Below, piece after piece: positions 34,254 to 43,056 of a stretch of DNA of 64,000 bases (positions within the stretch are counted from its first letter, which is position 1; every line of letters begins with the position of its first letter). The notes below the pieces were generated by a model, which did not search any database, was not told the origin of the DNA, and saw only the letters and a program-made list of their open reading frames with translations. Origin of the DNA: Rhizobium sp. P38BS-XIX. GTDB lineage: Bacteria; Pseudomonadota; Alphaproteobacteria; Rhizobiales; Rhizobiaceae. The position numbers and the translations under genes were made by a program. Where the stretch lies: assembly GCF_012641435.1 (NCBI RefSeq), contig NZ_JABAIJ010000008.1, forward strand, positions 289,531 through 353,530. The letters run 5' to 3'.

Positions 34254-35636
34254 ATGGCTGGTGCACAACGCAATGGGGTCGATGCCGCAATCGACATCGT
34301 TCTGGCGCTTGCCCGCCGCGGCGGAAGCGCCTCGAACGGAGCTCTTGCCGCCGAGCTTGATATTCCGCGTGCGAGCTTTCACCGCATGACCCGCGTGCTG
34401 GAGCAACACGGCATCGTCATCTGTTCGCGAGGAAAAGTCGCCGTCGGGCCTATCGCCCGCAAGCTGATCGCGACTCTGTGCAATGCCGCCCAGGCCAGCG
34501 ATCGCAAGAGAGATCACCTGTTGGGAGAAGCCGTTCGGCCGATCCTGTTCTCACCCGAGATCCCGGCCTGCAAACCGCCACCGCTGGCCAAGCCGATGGT
34601 TGCCACCAGGAAAAAGCGCTTCCGGATCGGCTTTTCCAACGGCGCTATGGACAATCCGTGGCAGGTTGCGCTCGTCCACAGCATCGAATTCGCCGCATCG
34701 CGTCTGCGCGACGTGCTTGAATGCGTCACCGTTGTTCATGCGCATGGTGATGCGGAAAAGCAGGAAGACGATATCGTCGCGCTTTCAAAGAGCGGCATTG
34801 ACGGCCTTCTCGTCAGCGCTGTTTCTCCGCGCAAGCTCGCGCCGGTGTCCGCACATCTGATGCGGCAAGGCATCCCTGTTGTCTTCGTCGAGAGAGGCGG
34901 CACGCCGGATCTCAATTGCGCGAGCTTCGTCACATCCGACAACGTCACGATCGGCGGGTCGACCGCACAGTGGCTGGCCCGAACGCTCGATGGCAACGGT
35001 CTGGTGATGATGCTCTTCGGCCATGCCGATCCCGAACCAAGCCAAAGCCGGCAGGTGGCCGCCATGGAGGTGCTGGCGCAGTATCCCGGGATCGAGGTCA
35101 TCGTCGCCAATTCGACGAATTTCAACCGGCAGAAGGCTTATGGCACCGCCATGGAGATCATTGCCCATCACGGCGAGCGGATCGCCGGTGTCTGGTGCGA
35201 CAGCGGATTGAATTCGGCCGGTTCCATCCAGGCCTTTCTCGATGCCGGCTGCAAGCCGGGCCAGGTTCCGCCGCATACCGGCGGCGATCTGAACCTTTCC
35301 TACAAGCTGGCGGTCGGCGCCAACGTTCCATTGGCCTCGATCGACTATCCGCCGGCGATGGGTATTCGCGCCTTCGAAATCCTGCTTTCCTCGCTGCAAG
35401 GCGCCTGGGTTCCGCATTATCTCGACGTCGCCTCGCCATTCGTCACATCGCGTTCGGGACAAAGAAATCCAACGAAACCGCATCTTTGGGCTGAAGAGCG
35501 CGTGCGCTGGGATATGCCCGACGACCTCATTCTCGGATCCGGCCTGGGGGCCGCCTACAATCCGGTGGCATTCAGGGTCAACTATCCGGGAAACCATCAC
35601 AATCGATCGTCTGCTACGGGCGGAACAGGCCGATGA
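34254..35636 (+). CDS. Regulator: IclR-like winged helix fused to sugar-type periplasmic-binding domain
   Basis: The protein has 460 residues with AGGAGG before the ATG. Residues 5-80 form a winged helix (AIDIVLALARRGGSASNGALAAELDIPRASFHRMTRVLEQ) like the IclR DNA-binding domain. From about residue 118 to 400 it reads as a ribose-type binding-protein fold (RFRIGFSNGAMDNPWQVALVHSIEFAA), as in LacI sensors, with GLLVSAVSPRKLAPVS. LacI proteins normally have a different helix-turn-helix, so this domain pairing is unusual. It probably binds a sugar and controls the local transport genes. It overlaps the next gene by 4 nt. Confidence 0.78.
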   Translation: MAGAQRNGVDAAIDIVLALARRGGSASNGALAAELDIPRASFHRMTRVLEQHGIVICSRGKVAVGPIARKLIATLCNAAQASDRKRDHLLGEAVRPILFSPEIPACKPPPLAKPMVATRKKRFRIGFSNGAMDNPWQVALVHSIEFAASRLRDVLECVTVVHAHGDAEKQEDDIVALSKSGIDGLLVSAVSPRKLAPVSAHLMRQGIPVVFVERGGTPDLNCASFVTSDNVTIGGSTAQWLARTLDGNGLVMMLFGHADPEPSQSRQVAAMEVLAQYPGIEVIVANSTNFNRQKAYGTAMEIIAHHGERIAGVWCDSGLNSAGSIQAFLDAGCKPGQVPPHTGGDLNLSYKLAVGANVPLASIDYPPAMGIRAFEILLSSLQGAWVPHYLDVASPFVTSRSGQRNPTKPHLWAEERVRWDMPDDLILGSGLGAAYNPVAFRVNYPGNHHNRSSATGGTGR

Positions 35637-36163
35637 GCAAGGAATCGGCCGGCATTGCAGCCTTCTCCCGGATCTTTTCGAAGATAGCGGAAGGCGACGT
35701 CGACAATGTCGCCAGCCTCATCGAAAGCGAAGGGATCGTACGGTCGACGGCGTTCGATGTGGTCAAGCGCATGGAGACGTCAGGCCTCATCGCAAGACAG
35801 GCGGATGGACGCCTGACACCGGGCAACAAGGCAGGCGAATTTGCCTATGCCGGTGTTCGCCTTGCGCCGCTGTTTGGCCGCGCTCAGACGCTTCTTCCCT
35901 GGCTGCGCGAAAAAACGAATGCCTCTGTGACATTACTCGCATCCGACGGCGCGTGCCTGACGACGCTGCTGAATTACGCGGCAAAGTGGGACAGGGGAAA
36001 ACCGGACGCTGCACCGATTGTCGTGCCTATCCGGCAGCATGGCGTCGAAACTGCCCGCCTCCGTCTATCGCTTGCGCCGGGCACGGGTCCGGAAGAGGCA
36101 CGGAAATGCGAAGAGCTTGCTGTCGCCACGGCAAAGGAATTGCAAGCGTTCCTCTGCGGTTGA
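35633..36163 (+). CDS. Short IclR-like winged-helix regulator
   Basis: The protein has 176 residues. The N-terminus (IFSKIAEGDVDNVASLIESEGIVRSTAFDVVKRMETSGLIAR) is an IclR-type winged helix. The C-terminal half is shorter than the usual IclR effector domain (full proteins are about 250 residues), so it may be a reduced or divergent version. The ATG overlaps the previous stop (ATGA), meaning the two regulators are made together and may act together. The ligand is unknown. Confidence 0.7.
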   Translation: MSKESAGIAAFSRIFSKIAEGDVDNVASLIESEGIVRSTAFDVVKRMETSGLIARQADGRLTPGNKAGEFAYAGVRLAPLFGRAQTLLPWLREKTNASVTLLASDGACLTTLLNYAAKWDRGKPDAAPIVVPIRQHGVETARLRLSLAPGTGPEEARKCEELAVATAKELQAFLCG

Positions 36164-36195
36164 TCGCAAGCCATAATCTTTTCGGAAGTGACATA

Positions 36196-36231
36196 CGAGG
36201 TGCCGGCCCACTCAGCGGAGCGGACACCTCG
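36196..36231. terminator. Hairpin between convergent genes
   Basis: CGAGGTG (36196-36202) and CACCTCG (36225-36231) pair, with extra internal CCG/CGG pairs. It lies between the IclR-like gene and the convergent amidohydrolase gene and may stop transcription both ways. No long T-run. Confidence 0.42.
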
Positions 36232-36239
36232 CGTTATTG

Positions 36240-37511
36240 TCAATGCGGGCGCCAGACAGCGGAGTTGCGGGGATCGCGATACATCGATCCATCCTTCATG
36301 ATCATGTCGAACTTCGAAGGGCCTACCAGCACCGATTGATCAAGCAGCGGATTGCCGTCCACGAGAAGGATATCCGCCAGCGCACCGGCAGTAATGACGC
36401 CCAGCTCTCCCTTGTGCCCCATCAGATCTCCGCCGACGGCCGTCGCGCATTTCAGTGCCTCAGCCGGCGTATAGCCGAAGAACTTGACGAAGTGGCCGAT
36501 ATCGCGGGCATTCTGCCCCATCGGCGTGATAGTGAAGCCGTAATCTCCGCCGACCACGACGCGCATACCTCGCTTGCGCATCTCGTGATAGGTCGCAACT
36601 GTATGCTCGAGCTTGCGTGGTAGCCCCATTCGGTCGACGACCTCCTTGGTCAGGCCGACCACATCGCCCTCGAAAACCGAGTTGTGCACAAGGCCGAAGG
36701 CGGGGCCGACGATCACGCGATGCTTGACGCTTTCGAGCATATCGAGCGCCTCCTCATCGGCAAAATCGCAATGATAGATGCAGTCGACACCAGCACGGAC
36801 CGCTCGCTTGACCGATTCCGCCGCCCGGCTATGGCAGGCAACGCGCTTGCCCCAGTCATGTGCGGTCTCGACACCGACGCGCAATTCTTCCTCCGACAAG
36901 GAAACGATTTCGGCGCGTGCATGGCCGACGAACTCGTCGCCGGAGACGTTGAATTTGACGTTGTCGACATTCTCGCGGCAGCAGAGTCGCACCGCCCTGC
37001 GGATCTCGTCGCGACCATCGGCAAGCATGCCGAAGCTTTCCGCATGCATATGCGCCTTGCGCTCGTCGCCGAGGCCGCCGGTAACGGTGATCTCCGGGCC
37101 GGCGGCGCGATAGCGGGGTCCGGCCAGGTAACCGTCTTCGATTTCCTGGCGCACCACGACGTCGATGCGCAACTTCGCCGAGGCCGCGGAATAACACGAG
37201 GTGAAGCCATGGTTGAGGATCATCGTCGCGTTGCGGCAGGTTTTAAGCAGATGCTCTTCCGGCGGGATCTCGCCGAGATCTTGATTGCGCGTCGGTCCCA
37301 CGAAGGAAAGATGGCAATGGCCTTCGACCAGGCCCGGCATCAGGAACCGCTTGTGCCCATCGATGACCTCAGCCGCATTTTCGCTGCTGATCTGGTTGGC
37401 TCCCCGCGCCACGGTCTTGATGCGGTTGCCCTCGACGAGAACTTCGCCTTCATAAGCCTCGTCATTGATGCCGTCCCAGACGGTCACATTGCGAAAGAGA
37501 TACGAACTCAT
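36240..37511 (-). CDS. Amidohydrolase-family metal-dependent hydrolase
   Basis: The protein has 423 residues from the ATG at 37511 (GGAGGG upstream). The metal-binding barrel shows HxH in GLVEGHCHLS, a lysine in VKFNVSG that can be carboxylated, histidines in CHSRAAESV and IYHCDFADEE, and the final aspartate in VVVGGDYGF. This fits the prolidase/imidazolonepropionase-like branch. It hydrolyses a C-N bond, but the substrate is unknown. It diverges from an alpha/beta hydrolase, with a motif copy in the gap, which links it to the neighbouring regulators. Confidence 0.88.
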   Translation of the reverse strand: MSSYLFRNVTVWDGINDEAYEGEVLVEGNRIKTVARGANQISSENAAEVIDGHKRFLMPGLVEGHCHLSFVGPTRNQDLGEIPPEEHLLKTCRNATMILNHGFTSCYSAASAKLRIDVVVRQEIEDGYLAGPRYRAAGPEITVTGGLGDERKAHMHAESFGMLADGRDEIRRAVRLCCRENVDNVKFNVSGDEFVGHARAEIVSLSEEELRVGVETAHDWGKRVACHSRAAESVKRAVRAGVDCIYHCDFADEEALDMLESVKHRVIVGPAFGLVHNSVFEGDVVGLTKEVVDRMGLPRKLEHTVATYHEMRKRGMRVVVGGDYGFTITPMGQNARDIGHFVKFFGYTPAEALKCATAVGGDLMGHKGELGVITAGALADILLVDGNPLLDQSVLVGPSKFDMIMKDGSMYRDPRNSAVWRPH

Positions 37512-37606
37512 TCCTGCCCTCCATATGTCCCGCCCGTCTCCTCGGCGGCGATTGCAGAAAGGATAGGAGTGAAGAATCGAACACGCCACGCCGTTTCATG
37601 CTGCGG

Positions 37607-37624
37607 AGTCGCGCATTTGAGACA
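37607..37624. promoter_or_regulatory. 18-bp motif copy in amidohydrolase/hydrolase divergent promoter
   Basis: The text AGTCGCGCATTTGAGACA aligns without gaps to the copies at 29649, 29754 and 34171. It lies 96 nt from the amidohydrolase start and right before the earliest possible hydrolase start (37627). Confidence 0.55.
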
Positions 37625-37626
37625 CA

Positions 37627-38544
37627 GTGATTGACGTGGGCGAGCCCTCGATTTCCGATGACGGCATGCTTGATCAACCAGGGATCGCCGCCGCCATGAC
37701 CGAAGCCGACCTCTTTAAAATCCGCGCCCATGTTCCGGATTTCGATCTCATCTCGGACGAGTATCGCCGCGAAAGCGGCGTCGCACGATCGCGCTGGGTT
37801 TCAAGGCTGGATGTGGCTTACGGCTCACGGCCGGAAGAGCGGCTCGATCTTTTCTTTCCGGACGAGCGTGACCAGCGGCGCCCGATCCATATTTTCGTCC
37901 ATGGCGGATATTGGCGTGCAAACGTCAAGGAGGATTACGCGTTCATCGCAAACACCGTCTGCGCGGCGGGCTCGATAGCGGCGATCGTCGAATATGGAAA
38001 GTTGCCCGCCGTGCGTTTGGCGACCCTTGTCAAACAGGTTCGCCGGGCGTCCCTCTGGCTGAAACTCAACGCCGCCTGCCTGGGGGCAAATCCGGAAGCG
38101 ATCTCGGCAAGCGGCCACTCAGCGGGCGCACATCTGGCATTTTATCTCGCCGGCAACGGGCCACATGAAACAGCCGCACTCTCGGCACCGCCGTCATCGC
38201 TCTTTCTGACCAGCGGCATCTATGACCTCAGGCCGATAACAACCAGCTTCCTTCAGGGCGAGATTTCTCTTTCAGAAAAGGAGGTCTCGCAATGGTCGCC
38301 ACTCGGCGCAACTTTGCAATCGACAACGCATATCGAACTCGCCGTCGGCGGTATGGAGACAGCCCCGTTTCTGGAGCAGGCTGAGACGTTCGCCATCTCG
38401 ACATCGACAAGTCGTCCGATACACCTCATTCCGGGAGCCGATCACATGTCCATCGCTCGCGACATGGGCGACACGCGCACCGCGATGGGAGCACGGTTCT
38501 GGACCTTTCTGGAACTTGCGGCGCGTGCAACCTCGCGTTCCTGA
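37627..38544 (+). CDS. Alpha/beta hydrolase (kynurenine formamidase-like)
   Basis: The protein is up to 305 residues from a GTG at 37627. ATGs at 37666 and 37696 are alternatives, and a later start would leave the motif copy outside the gene. The oxyanion motif HGGYWR and nucleophile GHSAGAH are clear, and the acid/histidine end is near IPGADHMSIARD. This pattern is typical of arylformamidase-like esterases/amidases. With the divergent amidohydrolase it may act on an amide or ester in the same pathway. The substrate is unknown. Confidence 0.8.
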   Translation: MIDVGEPSISDDGMLDQPGIAAAMTEADLFKIRAHVPDFDLISDEYRRESGVARSRWVSRLDVAYGSRPEERLDLFFPDERDQRRPIHIFVHGGYWRANVKEDYAFIANTVCAAGSIAAIVEYGKLPAVRLATLVKQVRRASLWLKLNAACLGANPEAISASGHSAGAHLAFYLAGNGPHETAALSAPPSSLFLTSGIYDLRPITTSFLQGEISLSEKEVSQWSPLGATLQSTTHIELAVGGMETAPFLEQAETFAISTSTSRPIHLIPGADHMSIARDMGDTRTAMGARFWTFLELAARATSRS

Positions 38545-38918
38545 TGTGGCGTACTTGTCGGAAAACTTCCTTCGGAAACAATTATTTCAGTAGGATGGAA
38601 TGCGCGAAATAATGAAACTGGTGGAAATACTTATGCGATTTTCACCCAAAGCATCTTTAAACCTATAGGCGCAACTCCTACGTCATCTACCGTTATGTCT
38701 ATTAAGGCAACACCGATGTGAGATCACTCACGACTGCGTCGTCCCTCAGTGGGGACTGGAGGCGAGCGGTCATTTTTCCCAAGCCATAAGCAACCGAAAC
38801 CTTCGACGCGCTCCCAGTGCGTCGACCGAACAGGCGCGCAATCTCCCCGTCTTATCAAATCAATACCAACCGGGCGGCTGTCGGGTGGACGAACCCGTGC
38901 GCCCTCAGGAGAGAAGAG
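38545..38918. other. Intergenic region before flotillin-like gene
   Basis: The 374 bp contain no gene that I can support. A short dyad, GTGAGATCACTCAC (38718-38731), lies about 190 nt before the next start and could be regulatory. The first 150 bp are AT-richer than neighbouring coding DNA, as expected of a promoter region. Confidence 0.4.
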
Positions 38919-40967
38919 ATGGAAGCCCTACCTTTACCCTATCTCAGTCCGATGGAATGGCTGGCAATCGAAATTGCCCTGCCCATCATCGCTCTGGCAA
39001 TATTCCTTCGATGGAGCGGCGTGGTACGCTATATTCCCAACGACAGGCTCGGCATTCTCGAAAAACTATGGAGCTTTCGCGGCTCCGTCAGAAATGGCTT
39101 CATCGCGCTCAACGGCGAGGCCGGCTTCCAGCCGGATGTCGTGCGCGGCGGCCTGCATTTCTTCATGCCGTTCCAGTATTCACTTCATCGCGCCGATCTC
39201 GTTACCATTCCGCAGGGACAGATCGGCTACGTCTTCGCGCGTGACGGCATGCCGCTGCCGCCGACCCAGACGCTGGCCTCGAATGTGGAGGCCGACGACT
39301 TCCAGGACGTGCGTGGCTTTCTCGTCAAAGGCGGGCAGAAGGGTCCGCAGCGCAAGATCCTGCGTGAAGGCACCTATGCCATCAATCTCGCGCAGTTCAT
39401 CGTGTTGACGGCGCAATCGACTTATTCCGTCAATCTGAGTTCATCCGAACACGCGCTGTTTGCAGACATGTCGACGCTGATCGCCGAGCGGGAAGGCTTT
39501 GAGCCCGTCGTCATCCATGATGCCGAGGACATGATCGGCATCGTCACCATCCATGACGGTCCGGCGCTGCCCGACGGCGAGATCATTGCACCGACGGTCG
39601 CCAACGATCCGAAGAACCCGAACTTTCACAATAATTTCCAAGATCCGGAGAAGTTTCTCAACGCTGGCGGCTATCGTGGCCGACAATTGCAGGTCCTTGC
39701 CGACGGCAGCTACTTTCTCAACCGCATCTTCGCGACCGTCGAACTCGTGGAAAAGACGATCATCGCTGTCGGCACGGTGGGTGTCGTCGTCTCCTACACA
39801 GGCCAGCGAGGCACGGATATTTCCGGCCAGGCCTATCGCCATGGCGAGTTGGTCGAGACGGGCGCACGCGGCGTCTGGTCGACGCCGCTTCTACCGGGCA
39901 AATATGCCTTCAACACCTATGCCGGCAATATCGTTTTCGTACCGACCACCAACTTCGTGCTCAAATGGACGAAGGAGCAGTTCGGCGAGCATCGACTGGA
40001 CGAGAACCTGTCCGAAGTGTCGCTGATCACCAAGGATGCCTTCGAGCCCGTACTGCCGCTCTCCGTCGTCGTGCATATCGACTATATGAAGGCACCGCTC
40101 GTTGTGCAGCGTTTCGGCGATATCAAGCGCCTGGTCGAACAGACGCTCGATCCGATGGTTTCGGCCTATTTCAAGAACATCGCCCAGACCAAAACCCTGA
40201 TCGAACTGTTGCAGGAGCGTAGCGAGATCCAGCGCAAATCCGGCGACGAGATGCGTGAGAAATTCGCCTCGTACAGCCTCGAGCTGCAGGAAGTCCTGAT
40301 CGGCACGCCGCGTGCCAACCACGGCCAGAACAGCATAGAGCAGATCCTCATTCAGCTGCGCGAGCGCCAGATCGCCGTTGAAAAGGTGGAGACCTATAAG
40401 CTGCAGGAAGCGGCGGCCATCCAGGAGCGCACCTTGCGCGAGAAGGAGGCGCTTGCCGAACAGCAGGCCAAGATCACGACCTCGGCGCTCGCAATCGAGA
40501 TCAGCGAGAACGAAGGCAAGGCCCAGCTCGCCCGCACTCGCCAACAGGCGGAAACCATTCAGGTGACTGCGAAGGCGGAGGCCGAGAAAGTACGCCTTGC
40601 CGGTCTCGGCGAGGCAGACCGGATCAAGGCTATCGCAATTGCGGATGCGGAGCGCATCAAGGCGACCGGCTTTGCCGATGCCGAGAAGGTCCGCGCAGTC
40701 GGTCTGGCAGAAGCGGAAGCCACCGAGAAGAAAGTCGCGGCTTTCGGCGGCCCGGATTATCAGCTCAACTCGCAGGTTCTCATGCGCTTTGCCGAAGCGA
40801 TCGAAAACGGCAGGTTGCCGCTGGTTCCGCAGATCCAGGTCGGCGGCGGCGGTGAAAAGGGCGGCAACAATGGTCTTGTGGAAATGATGCTGTCGATGCT
40901 GGTGGCCGACCGGCTGGACCAACGCGGTTCACCTGCCGTCGTTCCGGCACCGATCGAACAGGATTGA
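38919..40967 (+). CDS. Flotillin-like SPFH/band-7 membrane protein
   Basis: The protein has 682 residues from the ATG at 38919 (AGGAG upstream). A hydrophobic segment at about residues 13-31 (AIEIALPIIALAIFLRW) anchors it in the membrane. The SPFH domain follows, with LGILEKLWSFRGSVRNGFIALNGEAGFQ at its start. Residues from about 480 to 620 are a long Ala/Glu-rich coiled coil (AKAEAEKVRLAGLGEADRI), as in flotillins. Such proteins form large membrane scaffolds. No NfeD-type partner is adjacent. A tail rich in glycine ends the protein. Confidence 0.85.
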   Translation: MEALPLPYLSPMEWLAIEIALPIIALAIFLRWSGVVRYIPNDRLGILEKLWSFRGSVRNGFIALNGEAGFQPDVVRGGLHFFMPFQYSLHRADLVTIPQGQIGYVFARDGMPLPPTQTLASNVEADDFQDVRGFLVKGGQKGPQRKILREGTYAINLAQFIVLTAQSTYSVNLSSSEHALFADMSTLIAEREGFEPVVIHDAEDMIGIVTIHDGPALPDGEIIAPTVANDPKNPNFHNNFQDPEKFLNAGGYRGRQLQVLADGSYFLNRIFATVELVEKTIIAVGTVGVVVSYTGQRGTDISGQAYRHGELVETGARGVWSTPLLPGKYAFNTYAGNIVFVPTTNFVLKWTKEQFGEHRLDENLSEVSLITKDAFEPVLPLSVVVHIDYMKAPLVVQRFGDIKRLVEQTLDPMVSAYFKNIAQTKTLIELLQERSEIQRKSGDEMREKFASYSLELQEVLIGTPRANHGQNSIEQILIQLRERQIAVEKVETYKLQEAAAIQERTLREKEALAEQQAKITTSALAIEISENEGKAQLARTRQQAETIQVTAKAEAEKVRLAGLGEADRIKAIAIADAERIKATGFADAEKVRAVGLAEAEATEKKVAAFGGPDYQLNSQVLMRFAEAIENGRLPLVPQIQVGGGGEKGGNNGLVEMMLSMLVADRLDQRGSPAVVPAPIEQD

Positions 40968-40975
40968 TTGCGGAT

Positions 40976-40998
40976 GGGCCGGCTATGCCGGCCCTTTT
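40976..40998 (+). terminator. Rho-independent terminator after flotillin-like gene
   Basis: Perfect 8-bp arms GGGCCGGC (40976-40983) and GCCGGCCC (40987-40994), a 3-nt loop and TTTT directly after. This is a textbook terminator 8 nt past the stop. Confidence 0.85.
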
Positions 40999-41037
40999 CG
41001 CTGGTTGCGTCCTGCTCGATTGCGATCGTCTCGGACC

Positions 41038-41943
41038 TCAATGCTGATCGATATGTTCTCGCGCGAAGGCGCTTTGCAGCCAATTCAAAAAGTCCATCGC
41101 CGCAGGCGATAGCGGCCGCACCGGATTGATGATCGCCGCAAAACCGTTCTCGAATCTGAGGAATTCGGATCGCTCCACGAGCTTGCCGCTCTTGAGTTCG
41201 CTCAGCACGAACCGCCGTTCGACCAACGCGACGCCAAGCCCGGCCACCGCCGCACCGACGCAAAGGTGCATATGCGGAAAATACAGCTCCGAAAGGCTCG
41301 AGATCTTGTGGCCGGTCGCTGCCTGCCAATTCGCCCATTGTTCGTTCATGCGATCATGGGAAATCCGGGCAGCAAATACCAGCTCTCTGGACGTCGCCTG
41401 GAAGGCATAATCCGGGGCCGATACAAGGCCGAACGACACAGACGCCAGAGGGACGGAATTTGCGCGCACCAATGGCTTCGACAAGCGGTCCCAGCTCAGC
41501 GTCAGATCCGCATCCTCCCTCGGATGACCCGTTCCGCCGTCCCGCATGCTTGGCGACATGGAAAGCTGCAAGCGACAGTTTGGATGCAGGCTATAGAATT
41601 CGGCTAGACGCGGCACGAGCCAGACCATGGCAAAGGTGGCGCTGCAGGCAACGTGAACGCTTGCCTCGCCCCGTTTGATTTTCAGCTCATGATACCGCTC
41701 CTCCAACAGATCGAAGGCCTTCGACACCGTTGAGAAGAAGGCCGTGCCATCTTCATTTAGCCGAAGGCCTGTGCCGGCCTTTTCGAAGACCGGCGCGCCG
41801 ATCTGTTCCTGCAGCAGTTGCAGCTGCTTGGATACGGCGCCATGGGTTCGGCCAAGCTCCTCTGCGGCGCGCGTCACGGAACCGAGACGCGCAGTTGCTT
41901 CGAAGGCGCGGAGATAGGAAAGCGGCGGAAGATTTCTGGACAT
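41038..41943 (-). CDS. LysR-family regulator (GcvA-like)
   Basis: The protein has 301 residues. The winged helix LPPLSYLRAFEATARLGSVTRAAEELGRTHGAVSKQ, with PVFEKAGTGLRLNEDG after it, matches the GcvA/AmpR branch of LysR proteins. The effector domain occupies the rest. It diverges from the small DUF1127 gene (171 bp), though the acyltransferase beyond may be the real target. The ligand is not predictable. Confidence 0.88.
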   Translation of the reverse strand: MSRNLPPLSYLRAFEATARLGSVTRAAEELGRTHGAVSKQLQLLQEQIGAPVFEKAGTGLRLNEDGTAFFSTVSKAFDLLEERYHELKIKRGEASVHVACSATFAMVWLVPRLAEFYSLHPNCRLQLSMSPSMRDGGTGHPREDADLTLSWDRLSKPLVRANSVPLASVSFGLVSAPDYAFQATSRELVFAARISHDRMNEQWANWQAATGHKISSLSELYFPHMHLCVGAAVAGLGVALVERRFVLSELKSGKLVERSEFLRFENGFAAIINPVRPLSPAAMDFLNWLQSAFAREHIDQH

Positions 41944-42114
41944 CGCTATTAGTGAGTTTTTCTAACGGATTTGGCGAATATAACGCGCTTTTGCCGGCGC
42001 GGAAACTGCAATAAACCTCAGTTAAAGCAAATCATATTCACCACAAAGCAAACTCAAGCGTGGAAAGACAACAAACTTCCAAAATGTGAGTTTTAAGAAC
42101 GAAAGGAATTCGCC

Positions 42115-42276
42115 GTGACTATGCTCAACGTCCTCCGTCTGTGGCAGGCCCGTCATTCGGAGCGCCGCTCCTTTGCAAGGGAGCTCATGTCCCTGCCGGA
42201 TGCATCCCTGAAGGATTTCGGGATAACCAGGCACTCGGCTTACGAACTCAGCCATCGGCCCTTTTGGCGCGCCTGA
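42115..42276 (+). CDS. Small DUF1127 protein
   Basis: The gene encodes 53 residues from a GTG at 42115, with AAAGGA 7 nt before it; an ATG at 42121 is also possible. The sequence carries W and R-rich helices (LRLWQARHSERRSFARELM) followed by LPDASLKDFGITRHSAYEL. The pattern L.DaSLKDFGITRh.a is the DUF1127 (YjiS-like) signature, common in rhizobia and related to RNA binding in some members. Its stop is 18 nt before the acyltransferase gene, suggesting one transcript. Confidence 0.82.
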   Translation: MTMLNVLRLWQARHSERRSFARELMSLPDASLKDFGITRHSAYELSHRPFWRA

Positions 42277-42294
42277 TCGTCCGAGCCCATATCG

Positions 42295-42951
42295 ATGATG
42301 CAAGCTATGGAAAACACCCATCCCAAAATCGCCGCGACGGTCATCCATCCCACCGCCACGGTTCGGAAATCCGATATCGGCGACCGCTGTGAACTGCATG
42401 CCGAAAGCTCGGTGACCAACTCCTCCTTCGGAGATTTCTCTACTCTAGGCCTGCGCAGCATTGTCGCAGATGCGACGATCGGTCGATTTTGCTCCATCGC
42501 GGCGCATGTGCGGATCGGCGCGCCGAACCATCCGATGGGGCGGCCCTCCATGCATCGCTTTACTTACTGCCCGGAATATTACTCGGCAGATGCGACACGG
42601 GATTTCGGCTTTTTCGAGCAACGCTATGATGATCGCGTCACGATCGGAAACGACGTGTGGATCGGTCAAGGCGTGACTGTGCTGCCGGGGGTCACCGTCG
42701 GCCATGGTTCAGTTCTCGCAGCCGGCGCCGTCGTGACAAAAGATGTCGAGCCCTACACCATTGTCGGTGGCGTGCCGGCTCGGCGGCTACGTGAGCGTTT
42801 CAATCGGGATATCGCTGCCAGACTGATGGACATCGCCTGGTGGGACTGGCCCTTCGCGACGATCCTCGAAAGACTGCAAAGCTTCCAATGCGAGGATATC
42901 GAAGCTTTTTGCGCCCGTTGGGCATCACCGAAGGCTCAAGCTCAGCCCTGA
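42295..42951 (+). CDS. Hexapeptide-repeat acyltransferase (phosphonate-cluster type)
   Basis: The protein has 218 residues; an ATG at 42307 is an alternative start. It has left-handed beta-helix repeats (VTIGNDVWIGQGVTVLPGVTVGHGSVLAAGAVVTKDV) and ends the helix with PYTIVGGVPARRLRERF. The stretch HPMGRPSMHRFTYCPEYY and the late IAWWDWPFATILERL resemble the transferase found with phosphonate (phn) genes. No phn gene is nearby, so it may act on another acceptor. The acyl donor is probably acetyl-CoA. Confidence 0.78.
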   Translation: MMQAMENTHPKIAATVIHPTATVRKSDIGDRCELHAESSVTNSSFGDFSTLGLRSIVADATIGRFCSIAAHVRIGAPNHPMGRPSMHRFTYCPEYYSADATRDFGFFEQRYDDRVTIGNDVWIGQGVTVLPGVTVGHGSVLAAGAVVTKDVEPYTIVGGVPARRLRERFNRDIAARLMDIAWWDWPFATILERLQSFQCEDIEAFCARWASPKAQAQP

Positions 42952-42977
42952 CGGCGTATTAGCAAATCGATTCATAG

Positions 42978-43009
42978 CGGGCCGAACTTTGTCCGACAGT
43001 ATCGGCCCG
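42978..43009 (+). terminator. Hairpin after acyltransferase gene
   Basis: Arms CGGGCCGA (42978-42985) and TCGGCCCG (43002-43009) pair with a 16-nt loop and are followed by AAATTTTCC. It sits between two convergent genes. The loop side also resembles the 3' end of the NTF2-like gene at 43900. Confidence 0.5.
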
Positions 43010-43056
43010 AAATTTTCCGCTGGCGAAATCGATCAATTTGAAGCCCGGAGCGGCTC

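Noticed and set aside
38718..38731. GTGAGATCACTCAC as a firm operator
   Set aside because: The arms are only 5 bp and it is far from the gene; kept only as a note.
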